Assembly: GCA_964400165.1 (NCBI GenBank)
Contig: CAYNSX010000029.1
Location: 1-33,957, forward strand
DNA: 33,957 nucleotides
DNA from: CAYNSX01 sp964400165
Lineage (GTDB): Bacteria > Armatimonadota > Hebobacteria > CAYNSX01
Direction of reading: 5' to 3'
Shown here: positions 8,657-16,502 of the stretch, piece after piece
Layout: each line of letters starts with the position of its first letter
Position numbering within the stretch: the stretch's first letter is position 1
Notes under the pieces: generated by a model
Databases searched by the model: none
The model's input: the letters and a program-made list of their open reading frames with translations, nothing else
Told to the model about the DNA's origin: nothing
Position numbers and translations under genes: made by a program

Positions 8657-9108
8657 GCAGATACCTCCTCAAGATGTATTAATGAGGCCAGGACTCGGGC
8701 CCTGGCCGAACCGCGGGGGCGCGGCTGCACCGCGCTCCCTCGGCCGGGACGCGACTCTTGCGCAGCAAAAGGCCCACAGCCGCCCCGTATGATCTAAGAA
8801 AAGAACGCATTCGGCAGCAGCGAGCATTCGCTTCCCAGCCGTTTCACTCGACCGAGAGAATCAAGTGCCAAAACGCCACCTGCAACGGCACCAACGGCGT
8901 TTCGCCGATAGACCTCCCGTACAGAGATACTACGACGGAAGCCCCCTGGTTCCCCGCTGCAAATGTGAAATTTTTGTGACAATTTGGCCTTCGAAAGAGC
9001 GACATTCGAGGCAAACCGGCGCAAAGCCAGCCGGCCTGACTGCGCCGAGGAGACCCATAGGAAGGATTGTGACGCCGGGAACGAACGCAGAATGACCGGC
9101 CAGCCTGG
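8657..9108. other. 452-bp intergenic region without a supported gene
   Basis: Likely leader/promoter region of the SLH gene at 8656. Composition is clearly less GC-rich around 8760-9000. Three perfect small hairpins are visible: 8686-8707 (GGCCAGG/CCTGGCC, just upstream of the SLH ribosome site), 8895-8907 (CGGCG/CGCCG) and 9018-9046 (GGCGCA/TGCGCC). I find no convincing -35/-10 pair. Short frames on both strands lack ribosome sites and conserved features. Confidence 0.5.
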
Positions 9109-9453
9109 TCAGTTCCCCGTGCCGGTGGTCGTCACGGTGGTCTTTCCGTTCTCGTCCACCGTGATGACGGTTTCCTTTACTTTGCCAGACGGTTCACGGG
9201 ACCCACGGCCTTTTGGCAAGGTGCCGCTGGGGGTTGCTCCAGGGGAAGTTGTCGCCCGGGCATCGGCCGTGGCCGTGTTGGCGGCGGTGCCTGTAGTATC
9301 GCCAGGCTGGGCGGCGCCGGGCGGGGCTGGCAGCTGGGTCGCCGCGGCGGTGTTGGTGACAGGCGCTACTTCGTTGGCGCAGCCGCCCAGGAGGGCTGCG
9401 ACGGCGATCATTAGACCGACGACCAGCGTGCTGCGCATCCGAGACAGATTCAT
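9109..9453 (-). CDS. Small lipoprotein of unknown function
   Basis: A 114-residue protein with a textbook lipoprotein signal: basic start, hydrophobic run VVGLMIAVAALLG and lipobox LGGC with Cys25 as the lipidated residue. The mature part is low-complexity, rich in Thr, Ala, Pro and Gly, and ends in a short charged segment (KVKETVITVDENGKTTVTTT). It is probably anchored in the outer or inner membrane. I see no catalytic motif or known domain. It has its own strong promoter with a leader of about 34 bases and is divergent from the 9729 gene. Confidence 0.75.
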   Translation of the reverse strand: MNLSRMRSTLVVGLMIAVAALLGGCANEVAPVTNTAAATQLPAPPGAAQPGDTTGTAANTATADARATTSPGATPSGTLPKGRGSREPSGKVKETVITVDENGKTTVTTTGTGN

Positions 9454-9493
9454 GATTGCGGCTCCCCGGTGAGAGTCTCTCCCAACTGCGGTG

Positions 9494-9522
9494 ATTATAC
9501 CCCGCTTTGACGGCGATGACAG
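9494..9522 (-). promoter_or_regulatory. Promoter of the small lipoprotein gene
   Basis: On the minus strand: CTGTCA (9522-9517), a 17-base spacer and a perfect TATAAT (9499-9494). The implied transcript starts about 34 bases before the ATG at 9453. Confidence 0.65.
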
Positions 9523-9618
9523 GCTGGGAGGTCACTGTCAATGGAGATGGTCTCCGGCCCGCGGTTCCGGGGGCGCCGGCGGAGGAGGGATGCGGTCGCG
9601 CGCCGGGCGGTTGGGGAG

Positions 9619-9647
9619 CAGACAAACGGGCGCGGGTGCGCTATACT
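9619..9647 (+). promoter_or_regulatory. Promoter of the 9729 gene
   Basis: CAGACA (9619-9624), a 17-base spacer and TATACT (9642-9647). It predicts a start near 9654 and a 75-base leader. It also argues against an upstream translational start at 9507, because the promoter would then lie inside the gene. Confidence 0.6.
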
Positions 9648-9728
9648 GCGGCGCAAGGCGGGGCTCCTGGCCGGGCCGGCCATCCGCTAATCCAGAGTCG
9701 TCGTCACGCCACCGCGGAGGTGCTGGTG

Positions 9729-10280
9729 ATGCGATGGAGCCTGGTCGCCGTCAAGTGGGAGGATGTCACCTCCCTGGCGCGTTTCAGTTTGGCGGGGGAT
9801 TTCGATGCGCGGCGGCTGTTCAAGCTGACGGTCGGGCTGGTGGTGCACGAGACCGACGACTACATGGTGCTCGCCGATGATCTCGACTTGTCGCTCGACC
9901 CGCACTCGTCCAACAATTACGGGACGCTGATTCCGAAGGGCTGCATCCGGCAGATGTGGTCGATTTCGCAGTTTGATGACGGGCGGGAGAAGATGCTGCC
10001 GGACCCGCCGCTGCCGGTGCTGGCGGGCAACGGGCGGCCGCGGCGCAATGGGAAGCGCGGGCGCTCGCGGCCGGTAGCGGAAACCGAACGCGTAGCTTCG
10101 TCCTCCCCCACTTCCTCCGAACAACCGTCCTCACCCGTCCCTCGCACACAACGACCTCACCCCCATCCCCTCTCCGTCTCACGGAGAGGGGCGACAGTTA
10201 GCAACCCCAGCCCCAGCCCTTCCCGGTGCACGGGGAAGGGAGTGACAACTTCACACACGCTGAAACTGGGGCGCGTATGA
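9729..10280 (+). CDS. Small protein of unknown function with repeat-derived C-terminal tail
   Basis: A 183-residue frame. The ATG at 9729 is preferred over an upstream in-frame start at 9507: it has GGAGGT at proper spacing and a good promoter lies between the two. The first 85 residues look like a real compact domain (RWSLVAVKWEDVTSLARF, VGLVVHETDDYMVLADD, GTLIPKGCIRQMWSI). The shape 'V.V.W.D....VG.LV.ET.DY..LA...IPKG.I' recalls small single-domain proteins also found in phages. I cannot name the family. After about residue 115 the sequence becomes Ser/Pro/Arg-rich, and residues 140-183 are translated from the palindromic repeats at 10167-10191 and 10217-10279. The true domain therefore seems to have lost its stop codon to repeat insertion. 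Function unknown. Confidence 0.6.
   Translation: MRWSLVAVKWEDVTSLARFSLAGDFDARRLFKLTVGLVVHETDDYMVLADDLDLSLDPHSSNNYGTLIPKGCIRQMWSISQFDDGREKMLPDPPLPVLAGNGRPRRNGKRGRSRPVAETERVASSSPTSSEQPSSPVPRTQRPHPHPLSVSRRGATVSNPSPSPSRCTGKGVTTSHTLKLGRV
10167..10191. repeat. Perfect palindromic repeat inside the 9729 gene
   Basis: A 10-bp stem (CCCCTCTCCG / CGGAGAGGGG) around TCTCA. The identical 25-base palindrome recurs at 20348-20372 inside the tail of the ArnT-like gene, and both copies follow CCTCACCCCC. Confidence 0.85.
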
Positions 10281-10704
10281 CACAGCCCGTCCTCACCCTG
10301 CTTCGCCGAGGCTTCGCAGGGCAAGCCCACCGCGGCTGACGGAGCCGCGGTCCCCCCTCTCCCGAACTGGGAGAGGGAACGGAGAACTGACCCTGTGCGC
10401 GACAATTACCCCATCCTCAACCCTTCCCGGTGCACGGGGAAGGGAGTGACAACTTCACACACGCTGAAACTGGGGCGCGTATGACACAGCCCGTCCTCAC
10501 CCACCGCGGCTGACGGAGCCGCGGTCCCCCCTCTCCCGAATCCCTGACCCCGCCTCTGGCGGGGCGGGATCCCGCCTTCGGACAGGGACTGGGAGAGGGA
10601 ACGGAGAACTGACCCTGTGCGCGACAATTACCCTTCCTCAACCCTTCCCCGCGCGCAGGGAAGGGAGTGACAACTTCACACACGCTGAAACTGGGGCGCG
10701 TATG
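10217..10704. repeat. Large tandem repeat upstream of lon (2 full units and 1 partial)
   Basis: Unit starts lie at 10217, 10421 and 10642 (periods 204 and 221 bases). Each begins with an inverted repeat CCCTTCCC...GGGAAGGG and continues with the same ~39-base segment ending GGGGCGCGTATG (10241-10279, 10445-10483, 10666-10704). Units 1 and 2 also share CCGCGGCTGACGGAGCCGCG, a CCCTCTCCC...GGGAGAGGG palindrome and GAACTGACCCTGTGCGCGAC. Unit 1 carries an extra CCCTGCTTCGCC...GCAGGGC module and unit 2 a GCGGGATCCCGC palindrome. The third, partial unit runs directly into the lon leader. The 481-bp gap holds no other gene. Confidence 0.85.
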
Positions 10705-10761
10705 GAAGTGTTAGTATAGGTACGCGAGTGGATTCCCTCGCCGCGAAGGGGTTCGATTCCC

Positions 10762-13191
10762 ATGGCTGAAGCCGATCCCGAGCAACCGGACATGACGACG
10801 GAGCCGTCCCCGCTGGAGCGTCTGGCGCGCGTGCCGGAAGTGCTGCCGGTGCTGCCGCTGAAAGATATGGTGGTGTATCCGGGGATGGTGTTGCCGTTGT
10901 TCGTGGGACGGCGGCGCAGTCTGCGCGGGCTGGAGCACGCGCTGAACTCGCAGAAATTCATCCTGCTGACGGCGCAGCGCAATTCGGAGGAGGAGAACCC
11001 GGGCACGGACGACCTGTACCGCATCTGCACGGTAGCGGAGTGCATGCAGACGGTGCGGCTGCCGGACGGGATGATCCGGGCGGTGGTGGAGGGCGTGGCG
11101 CGGTTCGAGATTCAGGAATTCACCGGGACGGCGGACTGGTATGAGGCGCGCGGGTCGCTGATCGCGGAGCCGGAGACGGCGGGGGTGGAGATCGAGGCGC
11201 TGACGCGCAGCGCGCTCGGGCTGTTCGAGCGGGCGGTGAAGATGGGGCGGCCGGTGGCGCCGGAGAGTCTGGAGATGGTGCGCGGGTTGCGGTCGCCGGG
11301 GCGGCTGGCGGACTTGGTGGCGCACTTCATGAATTTGAGCCTCGAAGTGAAGCAGAAACTGCTTGAGACGATCCCGGTGGACGACCGGCTGACGACGCTG
11401 ATCAAGGAATTGTCGCGGGAATTGGAAGTGCTTGAGATCGAGCAGAAGATTCATTCGCGGGTGAAGAAAGAATTGGAAGACGCGCAGAAGGAATTCTATC
11501 TCCGCGAGCGGATGAAGGCGATCCAGCACGAATTGGGCGAGCGCGACGAGCGCGGCTCGGAGATTGACGAACTGCGCAACCAGATCAAGGCCGCGGGGAT
11601 GCCGGAGGAAGTGGAGAGCAAGGCGCTCAAGGAAGTGGAGCGGCTGGAGCGCATCCCGGCGGCGTCGCCGGAGGTGGTGGTGGTGCGCACCTACCTCGAC
11701 TGGCTGCTGGCGATGCCGTGGAAGGTGCGTTCCGAGGAGAAACATGACATCGAAGAAGCCGCGCGCATCCTGGACGAGGACCACTACGGCCTGGCGAAAG
11801 TAAAGGAGCGCATCCTCGAGTTCCTGGCGGTGCGAAAACTGAATCCGGGGATGAAGGGGCCGATCCTGGCCTTCATGGGGCCGCCGGGGGTGGGCAAAAC
11901 TTCGATGGGCAAGTCCATTGCGCGGGCGACGGGGCGGAAGTTCGTCCGCATTTCGCTCGGCGGCGTGCGCGACGAAGGCGAAATCCGCGGGCACCGGCGC
12001 ACCTATGTCGGCGCGCTGCCCGGGCGCATCATTCAGGGGATGCGGACCGCGGCGGCCAAGAACCCGGTCTTCATGATGGACGAGATCGACAAGATCGGGA
12101 TCGACTTCCGCGGCGACCCGTCGGCGGCGTTGCTCGAGGTACTCGACCCGGAGCAGAATGACTCGTTCTCCGACCATTATCTGGAAGCGCCGTTCAGTCT
12201 GTCGGAAGTGATGTTCATCCTGACGGGCAACCTGCTCGACACGATTCCGCCGGCGCTGCGTGACCGGATGGAAGTCATCGAATTCCCCGGCTACATCGAG
12301 GAAGAGAAATTGCAAATCGCGCGGCTGTTCCTGGTGCCGAAGCAGTTGAAGGAGCACGGGCTGAATGCGGAGGAGATCGAGTTTTCCAAGGCGGCGCTGA
12401 TGGCGCTGATACGCAATTACACGCGGGAAGCAGGCGTGCGCAACCTCGAGCGCGAGGTAGCGAGCATTTGCCGCAAGATCGCCCGCGCCGTGGCATCGAA
12501 AGGCGCGAAGCCGGTGCGCGTGACGCCGGCCACGCTGCGCACCTACCTCGGCCCGGTCCGGTTCCGCTACGGCGTCGCCGAGAAAGAGGACGAGGTGGGC
12601 GTGGCGACCGGCTTGGGATGGACACCCGTCGGCGGCGACATCCTGTCGATCGAGGTGTCCCTGCTCAAGGGCAAGGGGGCGCTGACGCTGACCGGGCACC
12701 TGGGCGAGGTGATGCAGGAGAGCGCGAAGGCGGCGCTGTCGTATGCGCGGGCGCGGGCGGCAGTGTTCGGCGTGGACACGGATTTCTATCGCAAGATCGA
12801 TGTGCACATTCACATCCCGCAGGGGCAGATTCCGAAGGACGGGCCGTCGGCGGGCATCACGCTGGCGACGGCGCTGGTGTCGGCGCTGGCCAAGCGGCCG
12901 GTGCGAGCCGATGTGGCGATGACGGGCGAGATTACGCTGCGCGGGCGCGTCCTGCCGGTGGGCGGGATCAAGGAGAAGGTGCTGGCCGCGCACCGAGCGG
13001 GCATCCGGACACTGATCCTGCCGGCGGAGAACGAGCGCGACCTGGACGAAATCCCCGACCATGTGAAGCGGCAGATGCGTTTCATCTTCGTGGAGAAGAT
13101 GGACCAGGTGCTGGAGAACGCGTTGCGCGGCGGGATTCCGCAGGCCCAAGCGACGGCGGAACAGCCGTCGCAGTTCGGGCAAATCCACTAA
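10762..13191 (+). CDS. lon: ATP-dependent protease La (Lon)
   Basis: Hexameric cytosolic AAA+ serine protease that degrades misfolded and regulatory proteins. The 809 residues show the N-terminal substrate-binding LonN domain (about 25-215, starting LPVLPLKDMVVYPGM), a coiled helical segment (215-330), the AAA+ module with Walker A GPPGVGKT (373-380) and Walker B VFMMDEID (436-443), and the protease domain with the catalytic dyad Ser696 (PKDGPSAG) and Lys739 (GGIKEKVLAAHRAG). The Ser-Lys distance of 43 residues equals that of E. coli Lon. Length is normal. It is transcribed alone and converges on the 13198 gene with six bases between the stops. The leader directly follows the tandem repeat. 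A TAGTAT at 10712-10717 could be a -10 box, but I see no good -35 and no CIRCE element. Confidence 0.96.
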   Translation: MAEADPEQPDMTTEPSPLERLARVPEVLPVLPLKDMVVYPGMVLPLFVGRRRSLRGLEHALNSQKFILLTAQRNSEEENPGTDDLYRICTVAECMQTVRLPDGMIRAVVEGVARFEIQEFTGTADWYEARGSLIAEPETAGVEIEALTRSALGLFERAVKMGRPVAPESLEMVRGLRSPGRLADLVAHFMNLSLEVKQKLLETIPVDDRLTTLIKELSRELEVLEIEQKIHSRVKKELEDAQKEFYLRERMKAIQHELGERDERGSEIDELRNQIKAAGMPEEVESKALKEVERLERIPAASPEVVVVRTYLDWLLAMPWKVRSEEKHDIEEAARILDEDHYGLAKVKERILEFLAVRKLNPGMKGPILAFMGPPGVGKTSMGKSIARATGRKFVRISLGGVRDEGEIRGHRRTYVGALPGRIIQGMRTAAAKNPVFMMDEIDKIGIDFRGDPSAALLEVLDPEQNDSFSDHYLEAPFSLSEVMFILTGNLLDTIPPALRDRMEVIEFPGYIEEEKLQIARLFLVPKQLKEHGLNAEEIEFSKAALMALIRNYTREAGVRNLEREVASICRKIARAVASKGAKPVRVTPATLRTYLGPVRFRYGVAEKEDEVGVATGLGWTPVGGDILSIEVSLLKGKGALTLTGHLGEVMQESAKAALSYARARAAVFGVDTDFYRKIDVHIHIPQGQIPKDGPSAGITLATALVSALAKRPVRADVAMTGEITLRGRVLPVGGIKEKVLAAHRAGIRTLILPAENERDLDEIPDHVKRQMRFIFVEKMDQVLENALRGGIPQAQATAEQPSQFGQIH

Positions 13192-13197
13192 CTCGCG

Positions 13198-13878
13198 CTA
13201 CTGCGGGGGAGCGCCGGGCGAGGGCAGCGACGGGGCTTCGGTGCCGTAAGCCTGCAGCAGCAGGCGGTTGAACTTCCGGTTCGTGTCCATGGAGTAGTTG
13301 TTGAAGTAGAAACTCGAATACGCGGCGAAGCCGAGGACGCGGAAGGGCCGGCGCGTGACATCCACCGGGATGGTTAGATAGCCGGAATTCTGTCCGGGCA
13401 GCCCCTTGGGCGCAGTGCCATAGTCCGAGATGGGGACCTGGAACTGCCAAATGCGGTGTTTGCCGCGGACGCTGAATTTGCGCTGCGAGAAGTCCATCCG
13501 CAGTTTGAACCCCGAGAAGAATGAAGGTTCCACCGCGCTGTTCAATTTGGTGCGCAGCTCACCTTCATCGAGCAGCGGGATGTCGGCGCCTTGCGGGCCG
13601 AGAGGCTCGGCGGGCGCGAGTAGGGCGTATTGGCGGGGGAACTCGTCGGCATTGACGGCCTCGGCGAATGCGCGCGCGACACGCACGGCATCGCCCGGGA
13701 CGCGCGGCACCGCGTACAACACAATCGCGCCGACGCCGCCGACAATGACCGCGGTCACGAGAATTCGGGTCAGCCACTTCCGCACCGGCCCCACTGGTTC
13801 ATAGGCCAGTTCTTCGATCGGCGGCGGCAGGCCAGTGGTCTTCGCGGCGGATGGGGCCAGGGGCTGGTCGGGGGTCAT
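13198..13878 (-). CDS. Single-pass membrane protein of unknown function
   Basis: A 226-residue protein with a Pro/Ala-rich cytosolic N-terminus, one membrane helix at about 36-58 (WLTRILVTAVIVGGVGAIVL) and a soluble part outside. The outer domain has a helix suited to packing (AVRVARAFAEAVNADEFPRQYALLAP) followed by beta strands, a layout like the NTF2-like DUF4864-type 'lumazine-binding' proteins, but I cannot confirm any family. Its ATG overlaps the polA stop by four bases (ATGA), so it is translationally coupled to polA at the end of the sppA-polA operon. This is inferred from position only. Function unknown. Confidence 0.7.
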   Translation of the reverse strand: MTPDQPLAPSAAKTTGLPPPIEELAYEPVGPVRKWLTRILVTAVIVGGVGAIVLYAVPRVPGDAVRVARAFAEAVNADEFPRQYALLAPAEPLGPQGADIPLLDEGELRTKLNSAVEPSFFSGFKLRMDFSQRKFSVRGKHRIWQFQVPISDYGTAPKGLPGQNSGYLTIPVDVTRRPFRVLGFAAYSSFYFNNYSMDTNRKFNRLLLQAYGTEAPSLPSPGAPPQ

Positions 13879-16496
13879 GCCAGGGTCTCCAGGTCACACC
13901 AATTGGGGCCGGCCTGCAGGTCCACGGTGATCGGGACGCGCAGGGGGAACGCCGAAGACATTGTATCCCGAACCAGCGCCGCCACACTCGCCACCTGGGC
14001 GGTTGGGACCTCAAAGACCAGTTCGTCGTGGACGGTCAGTACCATCACGGCGGCGGGGGCGCTGGCCCGCAGGGCGGCGGCGGTCTTCAGCATCGCCAGT
14101 TTCAGCAGATCGGCGGCGCTGCCCTGGATGGGGGTGTTGATGGCGACGCGGCGGGCGAACTCGCGCTGTGGGCGCGAGCCGCTGTCGAGGTCGGCGATGG
14201 GCCGGCGGCGGCCGAGCAGGGTGGTGACGAACCCGTCGCGCCCGGCCTGTGCGACCACCTCATCGCACCATCGGGCGACACGGGCGAAGCGCGCGAAATA
14301 GCGGTCGATCAGCGCCTGGGCGTCGGCCATCGAGAGGCCGAGTTCGCGGGAGAGGCGCTGGGGGCCGACGCCGTACGGGATGCCGTAGTTGACCATCTTG
14401 GCGACATCGCGCATCGGGCTCGTGACCTGATCGAGGGCGACGCCGTAAATTTCGGCGGCGGTGGCGGTGTGCAGGTCGAGGCCCTGCTCGAAAATGGCGA
14501 GCAGGGCGGGGTCGCCGGTGATATGGGCGAGGACGCGCAGTTCGATCTGCGAATAATCGGCGGAGAGGAGTGTCGTGCCCTTCGGGGCGATGAAGGCGCG
14601 GCGGATGCGTTTGCCGAGTTCGGTGCGGATGGGGACATTCTGCAAATTGGGCTCGCGGCTCGAGATGCGGCCGGTGGCGGCGCCGATTTGCTCGAAGGCA
14701 GTGTGCACGCGGCCGGTGCGCGGATTGATCATCCGCGGGAGCGCCTCGATGTAGGTCGAGAGGAGTTTGGCCAGTTCGCGGTGGCGGATGATGACGGCGG
14801 CGATGTCGTGATCGGCGGCGAGCGCCTGCAGGACATCGGCGTCGGTCGACCAGCCGGTCTTGGTCTTCTTGCGCTTGGGCAGGCCGAGTTCGTCGAACAG
14901 GACCTGCTGCAGTTGCTTCGGCGAGTCGAGATTGAAGTCGTGGCCCGCGAGGGTGAAGGCGTCGCGGCGGATGCGGTCGAGGTCAGTGCGGAGTTCGGCG
15001 GCGAGCGCGTCGAGATAATGCGCGTCGACCAGGACGCCGTGGCGCTCCATCTCGACGAGCACGGGGACGAGCGGCGCTTCGATGTCGTCGTAGAGCGCGG
15101 CCTGGCCGGTCTCGGCGAGCGCGGCGCGCAGCGGCCCGGCGAGGCGGCCGCCGAAGTCGGCAGCGACGCAGGCGCGGCCGGGGGCATCGTCATCGCCTGC
15201 AAGGCGGGGGGGCGCGGGCGTCTCGGCGCCGAGATAGCGATAGGCCGCGGCGGCGAGCGAGGCGCTGCCGCCGGCATCGAGCAGCGCAGCGGCGAGGGCA
15301 ATGTCAAACGGCTGCGCGGCGATCGGAATTCCGGCGCCCGCGCAGGCATGGCGCAGCGCTTTCGAGTTGGCGGCGACGAATTCCAGACCGGGCGGCGAGA
15401 CGAGGTCGCGCAGCAGTGCGGGCGCGTCGGCGCCCGCGACGAAGACGGCGGCGGCGGGGACGACGGAGACGGCGACGCCGAGCAGCGGCGCGTCCATCGG
15501 GTCGCCGTCGCCGACGGCGACGGCGAGCGCGACGCGGCCGGCGGCGCGCGCGGCCTGCGTCAGCGCGGCGGCCTCGGCGGCGCCGCCGAGGCGATAGTCG
15601 GCGGTGACGGGCGCGTCGCCGGCGAAGCGCTTCGCCAGCGAGCGGAACTCGAGGCGGTGGAAGAGGTCGAGCAGCGCGGCGCGGTCGGGCTCGGCGCGTT
15701 CGAGGGAGTCGCCGAGGTCGAGAGGGTGATCGCGCTGGATGGTGACGAGGCGCTTCGAGAGCAGCGCGGCGCCCTTATGCGGGGCGAGTTTGGCGGCGAG
15801 GCGGCGGTCGTCGAGTTGGTCGAGGTGGTCGAAGAGCGCCTCGACCGTCGGGAATTGTTGCAGCAGTTTCGCCGCGGTCTTTTCGCCGATGCCGGGAACG
15901 CCCTTCACATTGTCGCTGGTGTCGCCGCGCAGCGCCTTGAAATCGGCGATGTTCTCAGGCGCGACGCCGAACCGCTCGACGACGGCCGCGGCGTCGTAGC
16001 GGGTCAAGTCGCTGAAGCCGCGTTTGTGGGCGAGGACGGAGACGCCGTCCTGGATGAGTTGCAGCGTGTCGAGGTCACCGCTGACGATGACGACCTCGTA
16101 GCCGGCGGCGGCAGCGCGGTCGCTGACGCTGCCGATGAGGTCGTCGGCTTCGAGGCCGGGCTCCTCGAAGGCGGGGATGCGCAGCGCGTCGAGCAGTTCC
16201 CGCACGGAGGCGAACTGCGGCGCGAGCGCTTCGGGGAGTTCCGGGCGCGTCGCCTTGTACTCGGCGGAGAGTTCGTGGCGGAAGGTGGGGCCGGGCAGGT
16301 CGAAGCAGGCGGCGACGGCGGTGGGCTGCTCCTCATCGAGCAACTTGAGCAGCATCGAGGCGAAGCCGTACACCGCGCCGGTGGGCTCCCCGTGCGCGTT
16401 CGACATTTCCGGCAGCGCAAAGAAGGCGCGGAAGAGCAAACTGCTGACATCGAGGATGAGCAGTTTGCCCGGCGCGCGGCGGCTCCCCTTCCCCAC
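13875..16496 (-). CDS. polA: DNA polymerase I, proofreading site apparently lost
   Basis: Fills gaps and removes RNA primers during repair and lagging-strand synthesis. The GTG start at 16496 has a GGAG site overlapping the end of sppA. Of 873 residues, about 10-290 are the 5'-nuclease domain (EADDLIG 116-122, VSGDLDTLQL 138-147, DTSDNVKGVPGIGEKTA 192-208). About 300-470 is the 3'-5' exonuclease-like domain, but the DxE metal motif and the later catalytic Asp residues are not seen (the strand reads VALAVAVGDGDPMDAPLLG), so proofreading is probably absent. The polymerase domain carries motif A DYSQIELR (647-654), motif B AKMVNYGIPYG (699-709) and motif C VHDE (822-825). Tyr704 occupies the position of E. 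coli Phe762, which controls exclusion of dideoxynucleotides. It sits between sppA and a membrane protein gene. Confidence 0.95.
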   Translation of the reverse strand: MGKGSRRAPGKLLILDVSSLLFRAFFALPEMSNAHGEPTGAVYGFASMLLKLLDEEQPTAVAACFDLPGPTFRHELSAEYKATRPELPEALAPQFASVRELLDALRIPAFEEPGLEADDLIGSVSDRAAAAGYEVVIVSGDLDTLQLIQDGVSVLAHKRGFSDLTRYDAAAVVERFGVAPENIADFKALRGDTSDNVKGVPGIGEKTAAKLLQQFPTVEALFDHLDQLDDRRLAAKLAPHKGAALLSKRLVTIQRDHPLDLGDSLERAEPDRAALLDLFHRLEFRSLAKRFAGDAPVTADYRLGGAAEAAALTQAARAAGRVALAVAVGDGDPMDAPLLGVAVSVVPAAAVFVAGADAPALLRDLVSPPGLEFVAANSKALRHACAGAGIPIAAQPFDIALAAALLDAGGSASLAAAAYRYLGAETPAPPRLAGDDDAPGRACVAADFGGRLAGPLRAALAETGQAALYDDIEAPLVPVLVEMERHGVLVDAHYLDALAAELRTDLDRIRRDAFTLAGHDFNLDSPKQLQQVLFDELGLPKRKKTKTGWSTDADVLQALAADHDIAAVIIRHRELAKLLSTYIEALPRMINPRTGRVHTAFEQIGAATGRISSREPNLQNVPIRTELGKRIRRAFIAPKGTTLLSADYSQIELRVLAHITGDPALLAIFEQGLDLHTATAAEIYGVALDQVTSPMRDVAKMVNYGIPYGVGPQRLSRELGLSMADAQALIDRYFARFARVARWCDEVVAQAGRDGFVTTLLGRRRPIADLDSGSRPQREFARRVAINTPIQGSAADLLKLAMLKTAAALRASAPAAVMVLTVHDELVFEVPTAQVASVAALVRDTMSSAFPLRVPITVDLQAGPNWCDLETLA

Positions 16497-16502
16497 CCGG
16501 CG

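Noticed and set aside
8758..9024. Short frames on both strands in the gap upstream of the large SLH gene
   Set aside because: They overlap each other, lack ribosome sites and show no signal, membrane or domain features.
9011..9046. GGCAAACC...CGCAAAGCC, reminiscent of a cyclic-di-GMP-I (GEMM) riboswitch
   Set aside because: The required closing GGGTTGCC partner and the second helix are absent, and on the plus strand it does not lead a gene. Only a simple GGCGCA/TGCGCC hairpin is supported.
10217..10704. CRISPR-like array
   Set aside because: Repeat units are over 200 bases long, contain palindromes of the dispersed family, and have no short unique spacers or cas genes.
10711..13188. An 825-codon open frame on the minus strand opposite lon
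   Set aside because: It is the antisense of a confident lon gene; Arg/His/Gln-rich composition, no domains, no ribosome site.
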